Positions 23,101 to 35,804 are shown, numbered from the stretch's first letter. The stretch: DNA of 64,000 nt from Enoplosus armatus (GCF_043641665.1 NC_092193.1:5298001-5362000), one strand, 5' to 3'. Notes: generated from the sequence alone by a model not told the origin. Numbers and translations are program-made.

Positions 23101-26100
23101 GTTCTTGCAGTCATTTAGTAAAATGGTGGATATTTCACTTCAAAATAAAATACTTTAGTGTCTTTTTGTGCTAGGTTGTTACACTCTGACTGTGTGCTGT
23201 ATCCCTCTGTTTAGGAAGATTTGTCTGGGGATGGTGAACACTCTGCCAGCAGGGACAGTCTCATAGAGAAGTCTTCAAAGGTGAGAGATGAAGCTCATTG
23301 TAGGTGTTGTTTTTGTTTCAAGTCCTCTTGTTGTCATTTGGGTTCACTTGGACCTGCACTGCATCAACGCCAACAGAATAAACCGTAACTTCAACTGCTT
23401 TGAATTCTCTGTCAGGGTGAAGCGGCAGCGAAGATCCTGAAGAATCCTTTCACCTCCTCATCTCAGGTAAATTTGATCTCACACTTAATTCTGCATCATG
23501 TAAAGTATTCTACCAGTCAGCATATTTACACTGTTGGTCATGTTTTGAGGTGAATGACATGCAGGTAATGTGTATTTTGTTTTAACAGGATAAAGAAAAG
23601 ACTGAACACTCAGGAGACTCAAATGAGAATACCTCTACTACACAGAAGCCCAAAGCCAAGCAGGTGGGTTGTCATGCCAGAGTAACTGGAGACATCATGG
23701 CGTGAAAATCTGCTTTCTAAAATTAGAAATAAATGCTGTGACATTGAGGTGAGGGTTAGGACTATAATCAGTTTTTTTAAGTGGACAGTAACAGTGCCTT
23801 TGTCTTATTTCAGAACGGTTTCAGTGCGATGATGAAGAGCACGTTCCACACTGACAAACAGGTAAGAGGTGAAGTCCTGTACTCCAGACATTTTGCTGCA
23901 TATCATCAGTTCATCTTTCCCATCACACTCCTTTAAACTAAATAGTATCAGTTTATAGAATAGTAAAGCCTGAAAACAATTTAAAACAATTATGAAGTAA
24001 TCCACAGATGATGTAAAGCAGGTTATGCTACTACTAGTTTTCTACTATTGTTTGTATTCTTTGATAAATATTGGCTCCATGTGCAGGAAAAGAACTCCGA
24101 CTCTGACTGTGAGGAAACATCGGACAATGGAGAGGGCCATCCCAGTCACAAACAAGTTAGTAAGGTTTTTGAATGTTCATTTTCTGTCTCTTGGTTTCAA
24201 TCAGCAATTTCATTTCTGTATGTATTTCTTATTTTTTGTTTTGTTTCATATTCAGAGTAAACTTGCTGAGGCGATGACGAAGCTGAATCCATTTCGATCT
24301 GCAAACAAAGTAAGGAGGGTTTACATAATAATCTTTTGATAGTGCTCACGAAATAAGTCAAGTTTCTTTTGATAAATGGATATATTAAAAGAGAACTGTG
24401 TAGCCTCATTTATGTGGTTTTCATAAAGTTTTGATTTCTGTCTTCTCTCTGCAGCATGAGAAGCAGGCAGACTCAGATGACGAGGATCCACCTGCGATCA
24501 GTGAGAAGTCATCAGGCAACAAACAGGTGCTTTGATATTTACTTATTCCTCTTTCACTGTGTTATTTTGCACGATTGACGTCACGTTTTTGACATGTAAC
24601 TGGTTATTTTTATTCAGCAGTCACTTATCTCACTGAGGGGTAGAAAAGCTTCTACAGTTTGTTTGGCTGTCAATCAAGGGAAAGTTGCTGCTCCCTAGTG
24701 TCTTGATCTACTGCCAATTTTGTGTGTGAATGGTTGAATGAGAGGCATTGCAAAGCGCTTTGTCCTGCTTAGGTAGAAAAGAGGAAAGTCATGAGTCAAA
24801 GGTTTAAGTTTTTGAGAATCATTTTACCCACAGGCTCCGTCTGCAGTCCAGCTTAACTTGTCTTGCCTGGTCTTGTTGAGATCATCATACCTTAAGTCTT
24901 TCAAGTAAATGTCACAGGGAACAGCTTTAAATATCTGCAGTCAGCTGGTCTTGCAGCTGACCAGGACACATAAATACTGAGTGGGATATTTTACAGTTCT
25001 GCTCTCTATGTAATGTTTCTAAATGACCTCAAACCTAGTTTGGCATTTCTTGTTACTTATCAACCGACATATACATCTGCAATACTGTGAACCCAATGTG
25101 GCTAGTGGCCGAGAAATTAGACACAAATCTGAAATGTTGAAGCATCCCCTTAAATCTTTCGATGATGTGTCTCTCCCTCTCAGAGCGCCATGGGTGGAGC
25201 CATGTCCAAACTGAATCTTTTCCGCTCTGCAAATAAAGTAACTATGCTGCTGACTGTGTTTGGTCATGGTGGAGGTGTGAGTGAGATAGTCATGATCATG
25301 ACAGGAAGTCACTGTAGTGGTGATGGTGGTGATGTTTGTAGGGAGTTTGGGTTCATTTTAGCGAGTAATGATGTGCTGCACACTTAAAGGACCATACCAC
25401 TGATTTTTGCATTTTATACCCTGTTTACTACAGCTCACATATACTGTACACCACAACTAACTGTTTTACAAACAATGTTTTCCTACCACTATAGGCAACC
25501 ATTGTTTTCCATTTATTTTTGTACAATATTAAATTCAATAACTCTTTGCAATTTTGGCAAAGATTTATACAGACTTGATGTCCACTGTGATGAATAAGAA
25601 GTTTCAAGAGTCTGCCATCTGATTTTCATGTCATACAGAAAAGAATGGAAATCAATGGCTGTCTGGAATTTAAAACTGTACATCATGCATTTGAAAATGG
25701 TTAGAAAAAAATGTATGTAGTATGCAGTACACGATTTGTAGTTAAAGAGTTAAACATGCAAAAAATACTGATATGGTCCATTAATTGCTGAACAAGTAAT
25801 CTGGTCTTGGTTGATACAGTTTAATAGCTAATATTTGTTCCTGTCCTTTGTTCAGAAAGACATTGAAGACACTGAGATGCTCAAGGAGAATGAGAAACAA
25901 GTGGAAGAGAAGCCGAAAGTGGTCAGTCTATTTTTTGCATCACTCATGAGTCATCAGTGACCACACACACACACACAGCTGATCAACTTCTGTCTAAAAT
26001 ACCCTCTCTCCTCACGCTCCTCCTCTTCCGTACCTCCACCACATCCTCCTCATCCCCTTTAAATCCTTCCTCCTCGTTGTGAAACCTCCCTGCGCTCCTG

Positions 26101-29100
26101 CTCCACCATTCTGTGTGAGTCTTTGTGTGTGTGTCCTTGTCAGGTCAAAAGCAACATGATCCAGCGAGAGAGGAAGGAAAGAAGCGAAACGCCACTGGTC
26201 CCACCCAGACCAACCGAAGAGGTTCGTAAGCAGTTGAACACTCAGTGACATTTGGTCCAATTGAGACTATTTGGACGTCTGCACTGTCTGTTATATTGTG
26301 TTGTTAAGGCTGTTATCCCTCCACAGGAGATGAAGGGGACGTCCACGTATGACAAAGTAAAACCAAGAGGAACTGAGGATAATCAGGTACAGTTTCCACT
26401 TCTCAAATTTACTAAGTGATGTGTGGGTCGTCTGTATATTTCTGCTTCCACAGAGTTTGAAAATATTTGAAGATATCTGTTGGAACACAAGTTATATCTG
26501 TTAACTATTTGATCATCTCATTTTCAAATATGTGTGTATAGCAAGCAGGACGCATATAAGTTGCTTTGTACACATGGAAAGGTAGCACTAGGGTGTCACT
26601 CTCTCAGATATCAGGTATCATTGTAGAAAAAAATGTCTTTATTTTGTCCTCTGCAGAATTACATGGACATGATCTCCAGAGAGAAAAAAGCAAAACCTGC
26701 TGACACTCCTGTCGTTCCTGCCAGACTGTCAGAGGAGGTAGTTTTGTGAATAATGGCTGTTTGGGTCAGTTTGGAGCTGATGTGTATCGATGCTGGACAG
26801 TTAGCCCCGTTGTTAAGCAAACTGCTCTGGATTAATTTCAGGAGCTGAACAGAACAACCAGATTTGGTGTGCAAAAGCAGAAGAACAACCATCAGGTACT
26901 GAAGTGTACACACAGTGCACAGGTTAGCTCAGTGGTTTGCTGATATTCTGGACCAGTATTAACTGGTTATCAACAGTTATCAGCTATTGGCTATAATGGA
27001 GGTTTCTTCCTGACCACAGCTACAAAAAAAGATGAAACTATGAAATCAAACTATAATCAAAAATGTGATTTGCTCACTCGTCTGCACTGTGCAGAATGAT
27101 GTATGTGCAGAGTTTGACACCACAAGTCTTCTTTCACATCGATCTGTGCTCACCTTTAAACCTGAGTTTAACACGTGTACAAATGAGCAGGATTTTGTGA
27201 CAGTATAACTAGTTTGGAAGCCAAACGTGGTTCAATATGGAACCTCCAGTGTACATACATTGAGAATGGATTCTTGTGTCATTGAGATTCATCTTGTGTC
27301 CAGCAGCCAAGCTTTTGAAATGAAAAATATTTGCATATTCATAGATTACGAATGTTAAATGAAGGAGAAGGAATAGATGTCATTTAAATATTTTTCAATG
27401 AGTCAGTGGAACTTTTTTTGTGTTTTTTTGTGTCCCTTTTTATTATAAAAAAATATTTTTTATTTTATATATATATATATATAAGTTATTTTCACCTTTT
27501 TAATAGAAATACAGTTCGGAGGAACCCTGAACAGTAATATCACCATTTGCTCTTACAAACTTTTATTAGTCAAACTATCGTTCACACTTCAACACATACC
27601 AGTGCACGCATGTGGAAAACAAATTGGAAGTTTATTTAAAATGTAATTATTTGAATTTGCTGCAGAGTCAATCCGATGATGAAGGCCTCAAAAAAGATGA
27701 CTCTGCTGAAGCCAAAGAGGCGGACGAAGCAAACCCTCCAGAAAGCAAAGTAAGTTCATTCTTAATTGTTGTCGCTTAAACTAATCCTCAGTTTTAAGCT
27801 CAGGAAATAGATTGGTGCACGCAATGAATGGCTGATTGACACATGTTGTATGTATTTGAGATTTTTAGTCAGTTCCTAAATCGTCTGTGTGGTATGAACC
27901 CACATTTGCTGCTACATGCTGGTGAAAACAAACACAAAGAGGATCTAATTATTTTAGTTCCTGCTTTGTTCTGATCAGTTCTTTCATGCCAGAGCCATGC
28001 AAACTACCTGTGGCACCTCGAGGCCATTGTCAGTGTGAGGTTTATGAAAGCTCATGTTCATTGTTAGTCACAAGGCGATTTAACCCCTTCCACTTTTGTT
28101 TTTAGCTTTAATTAGCTTTTCAGGTTGTTAAAATGGTCTTATTCCATACTGTCTGACAGTATTATATATTCTGTAGCTATATGATGTTTACACTGAGTGA
28201 AATATTCAGACCCAAGACAAGAATGAAGTTGTGCCAGTTTAAACAATGTTTGGCTGCACAGCATTCATTTGTAATCACTGTCCCACTCCAAGCTGCTGTG
28301 TAGTAGTGAAATTAGGTACGAATATTTTTGTTTACTGCATATCAAAAATAGTTGCAGTCTGTCTATTGATACATGTGTAGGGTTAGACTGACACATTTGC
28401 AGAGGGATGGATCTTTTTTTTCTAGTTCTCTCTTTAGTTCTACGACTACTGTAGCAGATATTAAGCACAGGGGCAGCTCTTCTAGTCAAATAAAAGTCAC
28501 CAACAGCTGTAATGAAATGTAGTTCTTCCAGTTATTGCTTCTGGTGTCACCTAACACATTGTCACTGTGCCATTATTTTTTTTTTTTACAGACCAAGGTG
28601 AAAAAACACAAGCATCATAATCCGTTCATGCCACGTTCTGCAGCCAAGGTATAAGACAGTGTGTGTTTCTCTTGACTCAACCAATTCATATAGATTCAAT
28701 ACAGTCATGAAGAAATGTATCTTCTTCGCACCTACCTTAAACCCCAAATGTTTTTGACAATTTAAATTTCATTTTAACTCAGAAAGGAGCTCATATGTAA
28801 CCTTGTTACTTTTCCCAGGTACTTGTATTTATTTCATTGTTATGTTCACACTTTGATTGTTGTTTACTTCAGGCTCCATCTGATGATGAGGGGCTGAAAG
28901 AAGAAGACGATTCTTCATCCAAAGAGGAAAAGAAAGAAGAAGAGGACAAGGACAAAACTGAGGTCTTATAACTCATTTCCTTCTCCTCCATTTTTGCTTG
29001 TTGATTGATTTTTACGATAGTCATCAGGAACATTTTACTGTAATTACTGCTAAAGGAACATTTCAGAATTTAGCTTCCTCTGCGTAACACTGTAATCCTG

Positions 29101-32100
29101 ATTTTTCTTTTTAGACCAAAGTCAAGAAACCCAAGAGACACAATCCCTTCTTGCCTCGGGTCAAGGTAACATTCAAATATGTGACATGTACAAACCTGTT
29201 TCCTCCTGTGTGGACAATACTTGTTTGTTTAAACAACAATGCCAAAATGCTTTTAGCACACCAACTAATTACAGTGACTTCCAAGGATAATGCTGGTATA
29301 ACTGCATCATTGAGGACAAAACTATAGTCACATCTTCCGCATTCTTACATCCTAAAAGAAATAATCAGATGTTTTTTTTCAACACAGTGGATCTGTGTCA
29401 CTCTGGAGCCTTTTCAGCAGACAGTGTGATCCTGCATGTCACTGAACTGGAGAAACTAGAATTTGAGTAGACTGATCCAAGCCGATGTCATACTGCATGT
29501 CACAGTCCTGAAGTGCTATCCAACTCATCCACCCATTTCAGGCATTCAGTTCTTGTCTTTCTGTGCTAATTAAGTTACTAGATGAATGTTAACTGATAGA
29601 AACAAAAGACAACACCAACCCCTGTAAAATCCAAAGCTGTCACAAATGACTTCCTATTTGCTACTTAGTGCACATAATTTAGTTTGCACATGTAAAGTCA
29701 GTGATGTCTAAAACCTCAATTTACTGCTGAACTCAGATTCAACTATGGAGTGTTTTTTATGGGGATATATAGCCCATTCAGACATGCACTCTTTTACGTT
29801 AATCTGATGGCAATTTAACATGTCTGTTTCGTGTCTGAATAAGCAGCCTGGTCACTAGTAAGACAGCAATCTAACTAGGCCGGACCAAGTGACATTTCCA
29901 TGTCACTTTCAACGCGACACAAGTCTGAATTTGATGGCGTCAGATTAATGTAAAGGCTGTGGCAGCGCGAGGTTAAACATGCAGAGAGATAGAAATGTAC
30001 TTTTTTTCCCAAAAGCAAAATGTTATATTGATATTACAAATGCTTTAACTGTGTGTTTGTGTGAATTGGTTTCAGGGCAGAGGTATACAGAGGCAAGCAC
30101 AGGACGGAGCGGCAGGCAACACAGAGGAGGTAGAGAAATGAAACACTCATCAGTCTTTGTTTCTCTTAATGAGACAGAAACTTGTATTTGATGTTGCTTC
30201 TCTTTCTTTCTTTCCTTCAGCCACCTCACCTTACATTTAAAGCAACCTTCAACCTTAACCCAGTGTGTGTCAGTGTATTTATCCACCAGACTGACGTGTT
30301 GCAGTCTTAGTCATTGTGGTTCAGGATTACAAAAGGTCTGTTTCAGTCACCAGACCCGTCCCTGAAAACAACCTCTTTCTTTTGTTTTTTGTCTCCAGGG
30401 TGTCCGCTCAGCTCCCAACAGAGACTATTATAGTCGACATATAGTCTTGTTGTTTTCCCCCCCCTCCAAACTTGACATGAAACCCACCCCCACACCTGCA
30501 CTCCACCACACAGTGTTTGCGCATGCCCTTAGCATGGAAGATGAGACGAGTTTAGGTTGCAATGTGCCCCGACTTGTTTCTCTGCTTCCCTTTTCAACGT
30601 GAAAAAGATTTTCGCCCTTTTCACTTCTGCAAAACAGCAGAAATAAGTCAGCACAGTCAGAATCCCTCTTACCATTGCTTCCTCTCTTGATCTGAGCATA
30701 TACTGTATGAAAAGTGAAACTGAGGATATGCGACGCTTGAAAAGTTGAATTGAATTCTTGCTCTTTATTCATGTTTCTCTGTCTTTTTGTCTCATTGACA
30801 TACACTTCAGCTACACTGTAGACCCAGAGGTTTTGTCAAAAACAATCTTGGTATTGATATATACTGTATTATATACAGTATTATTTCTGTTGTTTCAGAA
30901 TGAAGGTGGAAATAGGTCCTTGTTTGATAAGCTGGAGGACTTCCGTATTGACCCAGCACATCCTGAAGATGGACAGGTTGGTTTTGGAAGCAAAATATGT
31001 CACCATAGTAACACAATATAATCTGCTGCCTCATTATTAACCAATTGGATAGCAAGCATAAACATGCAAACCCATACAACTCTAATGGTGTCTTTTAGGA
31101 TGTGGAGGATCTTATGGAGTGGTGGAACACAGTGGAGTGTAAGTTACAAATACAATGTTTTTCACTTTGTTTGGCTTTCTTTGTGCTTTGTTCTGAGAAT
31201 GGAGGGCCGAATGTTTAATTTCTTCTTGAATCACTTAAACTACATTTATGTGAGTATGTGGACGTCCATGTTAACATACTTTAGTGTGCTGTTTTTCATG
31301 GTTTGGTCCCCTAAGTTCCAATTAAAGGAAATATTAATGCTGCAGCTTACAGTTCTGCAGATTTTAGACAATAGTATTCTTACAACTTTGTGGCAACAGT
31401 TTGGGGAAGACCCAATGCGCGTTTCTACACGACAGTGCCCCCGTGCACAAAACGAGGTCCATAAAGAAATGGGTTCAGTGTGGAGGACCTTGACTGGCCT
31501 GCACGGAGCCCAGACCTCAACCCCATCCAGCACTTTTGGGATGAACTGGAACACCACTTGCGAGCCAGACCTCATCATCCCAACGTCAATGTCCAACCTC
31601 TCTAATGCTCTTGTGACTGAATGGGAAGTCCCCTGCATCCAGGTTCCAAAATCTGGTGGAAAGCTGTTTTAAGAGCAGATTAATACTCAAGCTTTTGGAA
31701 TAATTTGGATGTGTCCACATACTTTTTGCCATTTAATGTATTTAACATTATGAGAACGCTAAATATCATTCTTATTTTTACTTCCTCAGCTTGGGAGGAC
31801 ACACCTCAAGATGAAGACATGACAGAAAAAGAAGAGGCCAAGTGAGTGAAGGCTCAAAATAAGTGTGAATATAATATTTCACTGCCATGTGTCTTTTTAA
31901 GGATCTGTTTACCACATGTTTTTACGTGTCATAGGTGCCAATGTTTTGAGATATCCACATCTAAAATGTCTTCCATGACCCCAATATAATGGAGGAGAAT
32001 AGAATTTCTTCTGTGCTGCTTAAAACACTGAAACATTACAGAAAAAAAATGTATTCATCTCTATTGTATTGGAGAGGAAGCTGGATATCTTTTAAAACTT

Positions 32101-33173
32101 GGGCAAATAAAACCACCACTATCTGCATGGCTAGATACACTAGTAGTAGGTGAGATTGCATTTTAAGATGCAGTGACGTAGCTCTGTGTAATCCCTCTTA
32201 ACTTGCTTCTCTCAGGGCCTTTGCTGTGACGGCAGATAAGGTGCAGAAGGGCATCCGCGTCTTCAACAAACTGTTCTCGGAGCGTGCTGAAAGCCTATGG
32301 CAGCATGTCATTGACCTCAACAGCATCGCCGAGGGCCTGGACAAGTTCAACAAGAACACAAAGATCGCTCAAATCACCGGCGGCTCCACCAGCGCCATCG
32401 GAGGCGTAGCCACCATCACCGGCCTCGCTCTGGCCCCGGTCACCATGGGAGTTTCCTTGATTGTGACGGCGGTGGGATTGGGTGTCGCCACGGCAGGCGG
32501 TCTGACATCAGCTGGTGCCGGCATCTCCAACCAGGTCAACAACTCGATGGACCGCAAGAAGGTGGAGAAGATTGTCCAGGATTATCAGGAGAAGATGGTC
32601 GACCTCAACAAGTGCCTGACATTCATCAAGCAGGGTATCGAGAACCTGAAGAAGTTCGACCTGATCAAGATGAAAAAACACGCCTACAACCGTGACTTCC
32701 CTGCGCTCACCAGTAGTTTCTACGAGGACGGTGCCATGGCAGGAAAGGCAATCCTCATCAACGCTAATGAGATCATGCGCGTGGTGCAGATCGCCAACGT
32801 GGCGGGCAGCACAGCAGCCAGAGCGGTCCAGATCGCCAGCATGGCCACTGGTGTACTCACTGGACTCTTTGTAGGTATGGACATCTACTTTGTGGCCAAA
32901 GACTCCAAAGAACTCAAGAAAGGGGCCAAGTCAGAGTTTGCTGCCAAAATCAGGGAGGTGGCTACGCAGCTGCACGAGGGTTTGGTGGAGCTCAACGGGA
33001 TACGAGAGGAGCTGCAGTCCACCACACCAGAAAACAAAGCAGGCAGCGATTCAGCTGCTTTGGACAATGACAAGAAAGAGAAAGACGACAAATATGACAG
33101 TTCGGATGAAGACGAAATCGACCGCATTAAAAAAGCCATTAAAAAAGACATTGAGAGCCGAGAATATGTTTGA
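17126..33173 (+). CDS. Modular apolipoprotein L family protein, first paralogue (repeat array + NPF motifs + ApoL domain)
   Basis: I place 37 coding exons summing to 3237 nt (1078 residues plus stop). The ATG is the last codon of its exon (17126-17128), followed by exon 17312-17359. In order the protein has a short acidic N terminus, seven basic/acidic repeat pairs (about residues 18-337), four degenerate pairs with NPF or NLF (338-500), Pro-rich SH3-type motifs (501-591), two acidic/HNPF pairs (592-685), a linker (686-729), an LMEWWNTV block (730-743) and a C-terminal ApoL domain (about 760-1000). The first 34 coding introns are all phase 0. ApoL proteins are membrane-associated and can insert into bilayers; human members are linked to immunity and organelle membranes. 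I do not recognise this repeat-bearing form as a named gene. No signal peptide is seen, so the protein is likely cytosolic or on the cytosolic face of membranes. Confidence 0.85.
17898..18374. mobile_element. Tc1/mariner-type MITE, internally deleted copy, in intron of first ApoL gene
   Basis: This has the same terminal inverted repeats and TA flanks as the copy at 16026-16571, in the same orientation and about 90 percent or more identical by eye. It lacks roughly 70 internal bases present in the longer copy (around 16395-16470). Confidence 0.8.
18982..23280 (+). other. First ApoL paralogue: seven basic/acidic mini-exon repeat pairs
   Basis: Basic exons: 18982-19053, 19407-19475, 20225-20296, 21022-21093, 21864-21935, 22204-22272 and 22566-22625. 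Acidic exons: 19246-19311, 20067-20138, 20420-20482, 21181-21249, 22025-22093, 22385-22453 and 23215-23280. Basic units read like EKGGVFKGMFKKTTK or ETGGVFSGMFKKSPK, with two Phe five residues apart flanked by Lys and often a KSPK proline-directed phosphosite. Acidic units read like ELSKSNDSLTDNSSK or APSELSGSKDNLSVN. All are 60-72 nt, phase 0 at both ends. Confidence 0.85.
19490..19760 (-). repeat. Interspersed repeat, copy 2 of 4 (opposite strand)
   Basis: On the minus strand this intronic stretch matches the repeat at 13640-13900, for example the blocks 'gcaaatcctcacattt' and 'ccaaaacccaaa'. Confidence 0.5.
23416..25921 (+). other. First ApoL paralogue: degenerate repeat pairs with NPF motifs
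   Basis: Exons are 23416-23466, 23589-23663, 23814-23861, 24087-24155, 24256-24309, 24455-24526, 25184-25237 and 25856-25921. The basic units now read AKILKNPFTSSSQ, NGFSAMMKSTFH, AMTKLNPFRSANK and AMSKLNLFRSANK. The first and third contain NPF, the peptide bound by EH domains of endocytic adaptors; the fourth has NLF in the same place, a likely decayed copy. The acidic partners are rich in Ser, Asp and Glu. Confidence 0.8.
25385..25782. mobile_element. MITE with about 27-base terminal inverted repeats in an ApoL intron
   Basis: The left end 'aaaggaccataccactga' is matched by the reverse complement of the right end 'actgatatggtccatt', with matching 'tttttgcat' beyond. The element is about 398 bases, contains no ORF and is bordered by TA/TTA. 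It is a non-autonomous DNA element. Confidence 0.65.
26144..26895 (+). other. First ApoL paralogue: PxxPxR (SH3-type) motif exons
   Basis: Exons are 26144-26221, 26327-26386, 26657-26737 and 26842-26895. Exon 26144 ends with TPLVPPRPTEE and exon 26657 with TPVVPARLSEE; each contains PxxPxR, the class II SH3 ligand consensus. Each is followed by a short exon starting E-M or E-L with a Thr-rich, Lys/Arg-rich segment. The two-exon unit is therefore itself duplicated. Confidence 0.8.
27666..30976 (+). other. First ApoL paralogue: acidic/HNPF exon pairs and linker
   Basis: Exons are 27666-27749, 28592-28648, 28873-28962, 29115-29165, 30076-30129 and 30899-30976. Two SDDEGLK-starting acidic exons alternate with two Lys/His-rich exons ending HNPFMPRSAAK and HNPFLPRVK, giving two more NPF motifs. 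Exons 30076 and 30899 encode a Gly/Gln-rich stretch and an amphipathic segment (SLFDKLEDFRIDP) leading to the conserved MEWWN block. Confidence 0.75.
29760..29965. repeat. Candidate foldback element in an ApoL intron
   Basis: 'tttacgttaatctg' near 29795 is answered by the reverse complement, 'cagattaatgtaaa', at about 29941-29954 (13 of 14 positions). The sequence between also has partly palindromic blocks. This may be a small MITE. Confidence 0.35.
31099..33173 (+). other. First ApoL paralogue: MEWWN block and ApoL domain
   Basis: Exons are 31099-31138 (40 nt), 31790-31841 (52 nt) and 32216-33173. The first encodes DLMEWWNTVE; the second a Trp-Glu-Asp acidic piece. The last exon encodes the whole ApoL core. 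Gly/Ala-rich hydrophobic stretches (GGVATITGLALAPVTMGV, LIVTAVGLGVATAGGLTS) resemble a membrane-inserting hairpin; then come MDRKKVEKIVQDYQEKM, and a second hydrophobic segment near ATGVLTGLFVGMDIYFVAKD. It ends with an acidic/basic tail and TGA at 33171-33173. Confidence 0.9.
31241..31740 (+). mobile_element. Tc1/mariner remnant with a transposase C-terminal fragment, in an ApoL intron
   Basis: The ends form an imperfect inverted repeat (left 'gtatgtggacgtcc', right 'ggatgtgtccacatac' read in reverse), with TACATT/AATGTA outermost. At 31494-31550 the + strand encodes WPARSPDLNPIQHFWDEL, the conserved C-terminal region around the last catalytic acid of Tc1-type DDE transposases. The rest of the transposase is missing or frame-broken, so the element is inactive. 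It sits between the 40-nt and 52-nt exons. Confidence 0.75.
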
Positions 33174-35140
33174 CAGAAACTGCAAAACTGGAAAAGGCCT
33201 CAAACTGTGCTTTTGTTTTTAAAGTTTCAAAAAGAAGATTCAAGCATTGTCAGTTTCTCTGTTCCCCTGCAAAAGGTTTTTAAGTGTTTTTGGAAGTAGC
33301 GGCTCAAAACTCTGGCATACTGCTGCATTGTTAGCATCTATGAGGTGCTGGTTTCTAAAGCTTCTGGACTTTTCCTTTAGGGATCTGACTTCTTGATTCT
33401 AAACAGCATTTACACTACTGGGAGGAACCGAGGTTTTGCAGTAGATAATGTATCATATCTGCTCGTCTGGCTATTGTGCCAACGTGTGAAACTGCCATGT
33501 TGTCTTTTAAAGATTTAACTAAATCATGTAGTTGGATAGTACACCTTTAGATGAATTAAATAGGTGCAAAGTATTTTCAAGACTTCATAATTTAGATTTT
33601 GAAGATTTAGAAGTGTCGCTTAGAGTTTCATCAAAGTGTGTTGGTTCATATTGAAACACAAGGACTTTTACTAAACAGGTGTCGAGATTGTGTAGAGTGC
33701 CTTTATTATTTATAAAGCCTTAGAAATACAGTGTGATGCAGTGTAGCATTAGCCTGTTTTCTTATGTTTGTTTTGGATGTCAGAGCTGCAACAAAACCAT
33801 TTCCCCCCATTTCCCTGCCTGTTTTGCATCTCATGTTAGATTTAAAGTTTTACAAGTCTTGTTTGGCTTCATGATATTGGTCTCATTTTGAAGAATGACA
33901 GCCACAAGCTTTATTTTAGATTGTTTTTACAAGAGTCGATAAAATGGTGAGAAAGAACCAGCATGGGGTTTATGACCAGTTGTTCATAAATCCAGCACTA
34001 AGTTTGTGTGTAAGGTTTTTAATAGCTGGTTTCAGACTTGTGATTCACTAAATTGGGTTGCACCATTTCAATGTAAGGAATGTCTCTGCTAGTAAAGACT
34101 TTAGTAATGTGTAAATCGGTTGTCAGGAAACATCTGTAGTGCCAAAAGCAGCAACTATATAAACAAGAAGTCACCAGCTATAATATAACTTCCGAAAGTA
34201 AAACGTTTAGTGGGGGAAGTGATATATTTAACTGCCAATCATTTGTAAATGTATGCACTAGTTTGTTTTATTTACGAATGCTTACATGGAGAAATACATG
34301 GGATTCAGAGTTAGTTGTATTTATGCAGTTTAGGATGAGTGGGAAATATCTGACTATGCTAACCTAAGCAGTCTTATTTAATCATGTAGCATAATGTTTT
34401 GGCATTTTTTCTGCCCTGTTTCTATAATAATTAAACAGCATTTATTTCTAAAACTCCTCAGCCTGAACTGGATATAAGCTAACGTTAGCATTGTTAGCTG
34501 GCTCCGTTAGCAAGGCAACAGTTGGCAGTTACTGGGTGTAGATATTTACAAGCAACTAATGACTACGTGAGAAATATATGTGGACCTGTTTTGATTTAGT
34601 GATGTGTAAATCTCCACTTAGTAAACATTTTAAATTTAAGTTTGAACTTATGAACAGCTGGTGCAACTGGCTCCGTGCGAATACAGTGGGGGAAGACACA
34701 AACATAAAAACCTGTCTGAGGTGAACTTCTAGAACTAATGGGGGGAAAAACATTACGGTATTTCTTTTTTCTTACGAGACTTCTACAAGTTTAGCCTTTG
34801 ATTTTGAATCACGTCTTCTGTAATATTAAATGTTTTAATGGTTTCCAGGTCTAAAATAGTCTTTCTTAGACGACTAGGTTGACACAGGACTGTAAAAACC
34901 AGCCGACTGTTTGCCATTTGCTTTTATTAAGGAATTAATATATTAAAGATTGTTTCAAAGTCAATGGTTGATATGCGGTCTGTACTATAAGCTCTGATGG
35001 TTTCAGCCCTGTGGTCTGTTTAATGAACTTAATATTTATTTTTCAGTCTTGTTCTGGGTGTTGTTCATTCGATGATACCTTTCTATGTGCAATATATTGT
35101 AGAACTCCATGTGTAATAAATGTAAATGTAAAATTGATAA
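33174..35140 (+). other. 3' untranslated region of the first ApoL gene
   Basis: About 1.95 kb of AT-rich non-coding sequence follows the stop. The best poly(A) signal is AATAAA at 35115-35120. No other gene or structured RNA was recognised here. Confidence 0.6.
35115..35120 (+). promoter_or_regulatory. Poly(A) signal of first ApoL gene
   Basis: AATAAA lies 1.94 kb after the stop and is followed by a GT-rich stretch ending near 35190. Confidence 0.5.
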
Positions 35141-35804
35141 TTAAAAGTCTGAGAAACATTTTCTGTCCATCCGTGTGTATCGGAAAGTCTACATACAAGC
35201 GAGCAATCACTTTATTTCCTTCTACCGACTACTGGGCACTTCCTGAGTTAGTATTTGCTCAGTTAATAACCAAGATAAACGCATTCGTCAAAGTGTCCTT
35301 CAGCATTGTTTACTTTTCTTCAGATTTCCATGACAAATGGAAGTCTGCCAGCTTCAAATGTCTCTGTATTTCTGTCACATTTTTGGCATGATGAAGAACT
35401 GATATAATAGACAGAGCGGTTGGTTCAACCGGCATGAGCAGCATGTGCCAAACAGAGATACAGTGGAAACCACACCCAATCAGGACAAAGCTGCACTGTG
35501 CTGGTCGGGGGTTTGGAGTGCACCCGGTTACACTTAACCACACCAAACAGTGATGTCACAGTGTACTGACCACACCCTGGAAACACAAAGATGTCTGATG
35601 TTAAGTTGCTCTTTACATTTAAATGATTTTAAGTCATCAATTATTACAAAGTTCTTGCACACTGGAGTCTTATTGACAAGTACATGGAATTAAGAAAGAA
35701 AATACATGTGAATTTTATTTCATTAAGGTAAGATGACCGAACGTTCAAGTGATCAACAGTGTGGGGGATTTTTTTTGGTTCTTTCATTGTTTTAATTACA
35801 AATT

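Noticed and set aside
18982..23280. Regularly spaced similar units that look at first like a repeat/spacer array
   Set aside because: They are coding mini-exons with splice sites in a vertebrate gene, not CRISPR or satellite DNA.
30399..30560. Possible extra exon of the first ApoL gene after a good acceptor at 30398
   Set aside because: No convincing donor follows within reach, and the frame works without it (30129 joins 30899 in phase 0).
31064..31672. Plus-strand open frame of 202 codons
   Set aside because: It runs across an ApoL exon in the wrong frame and then into a broken Tc1/mariner fragment; it is not a separate gene.
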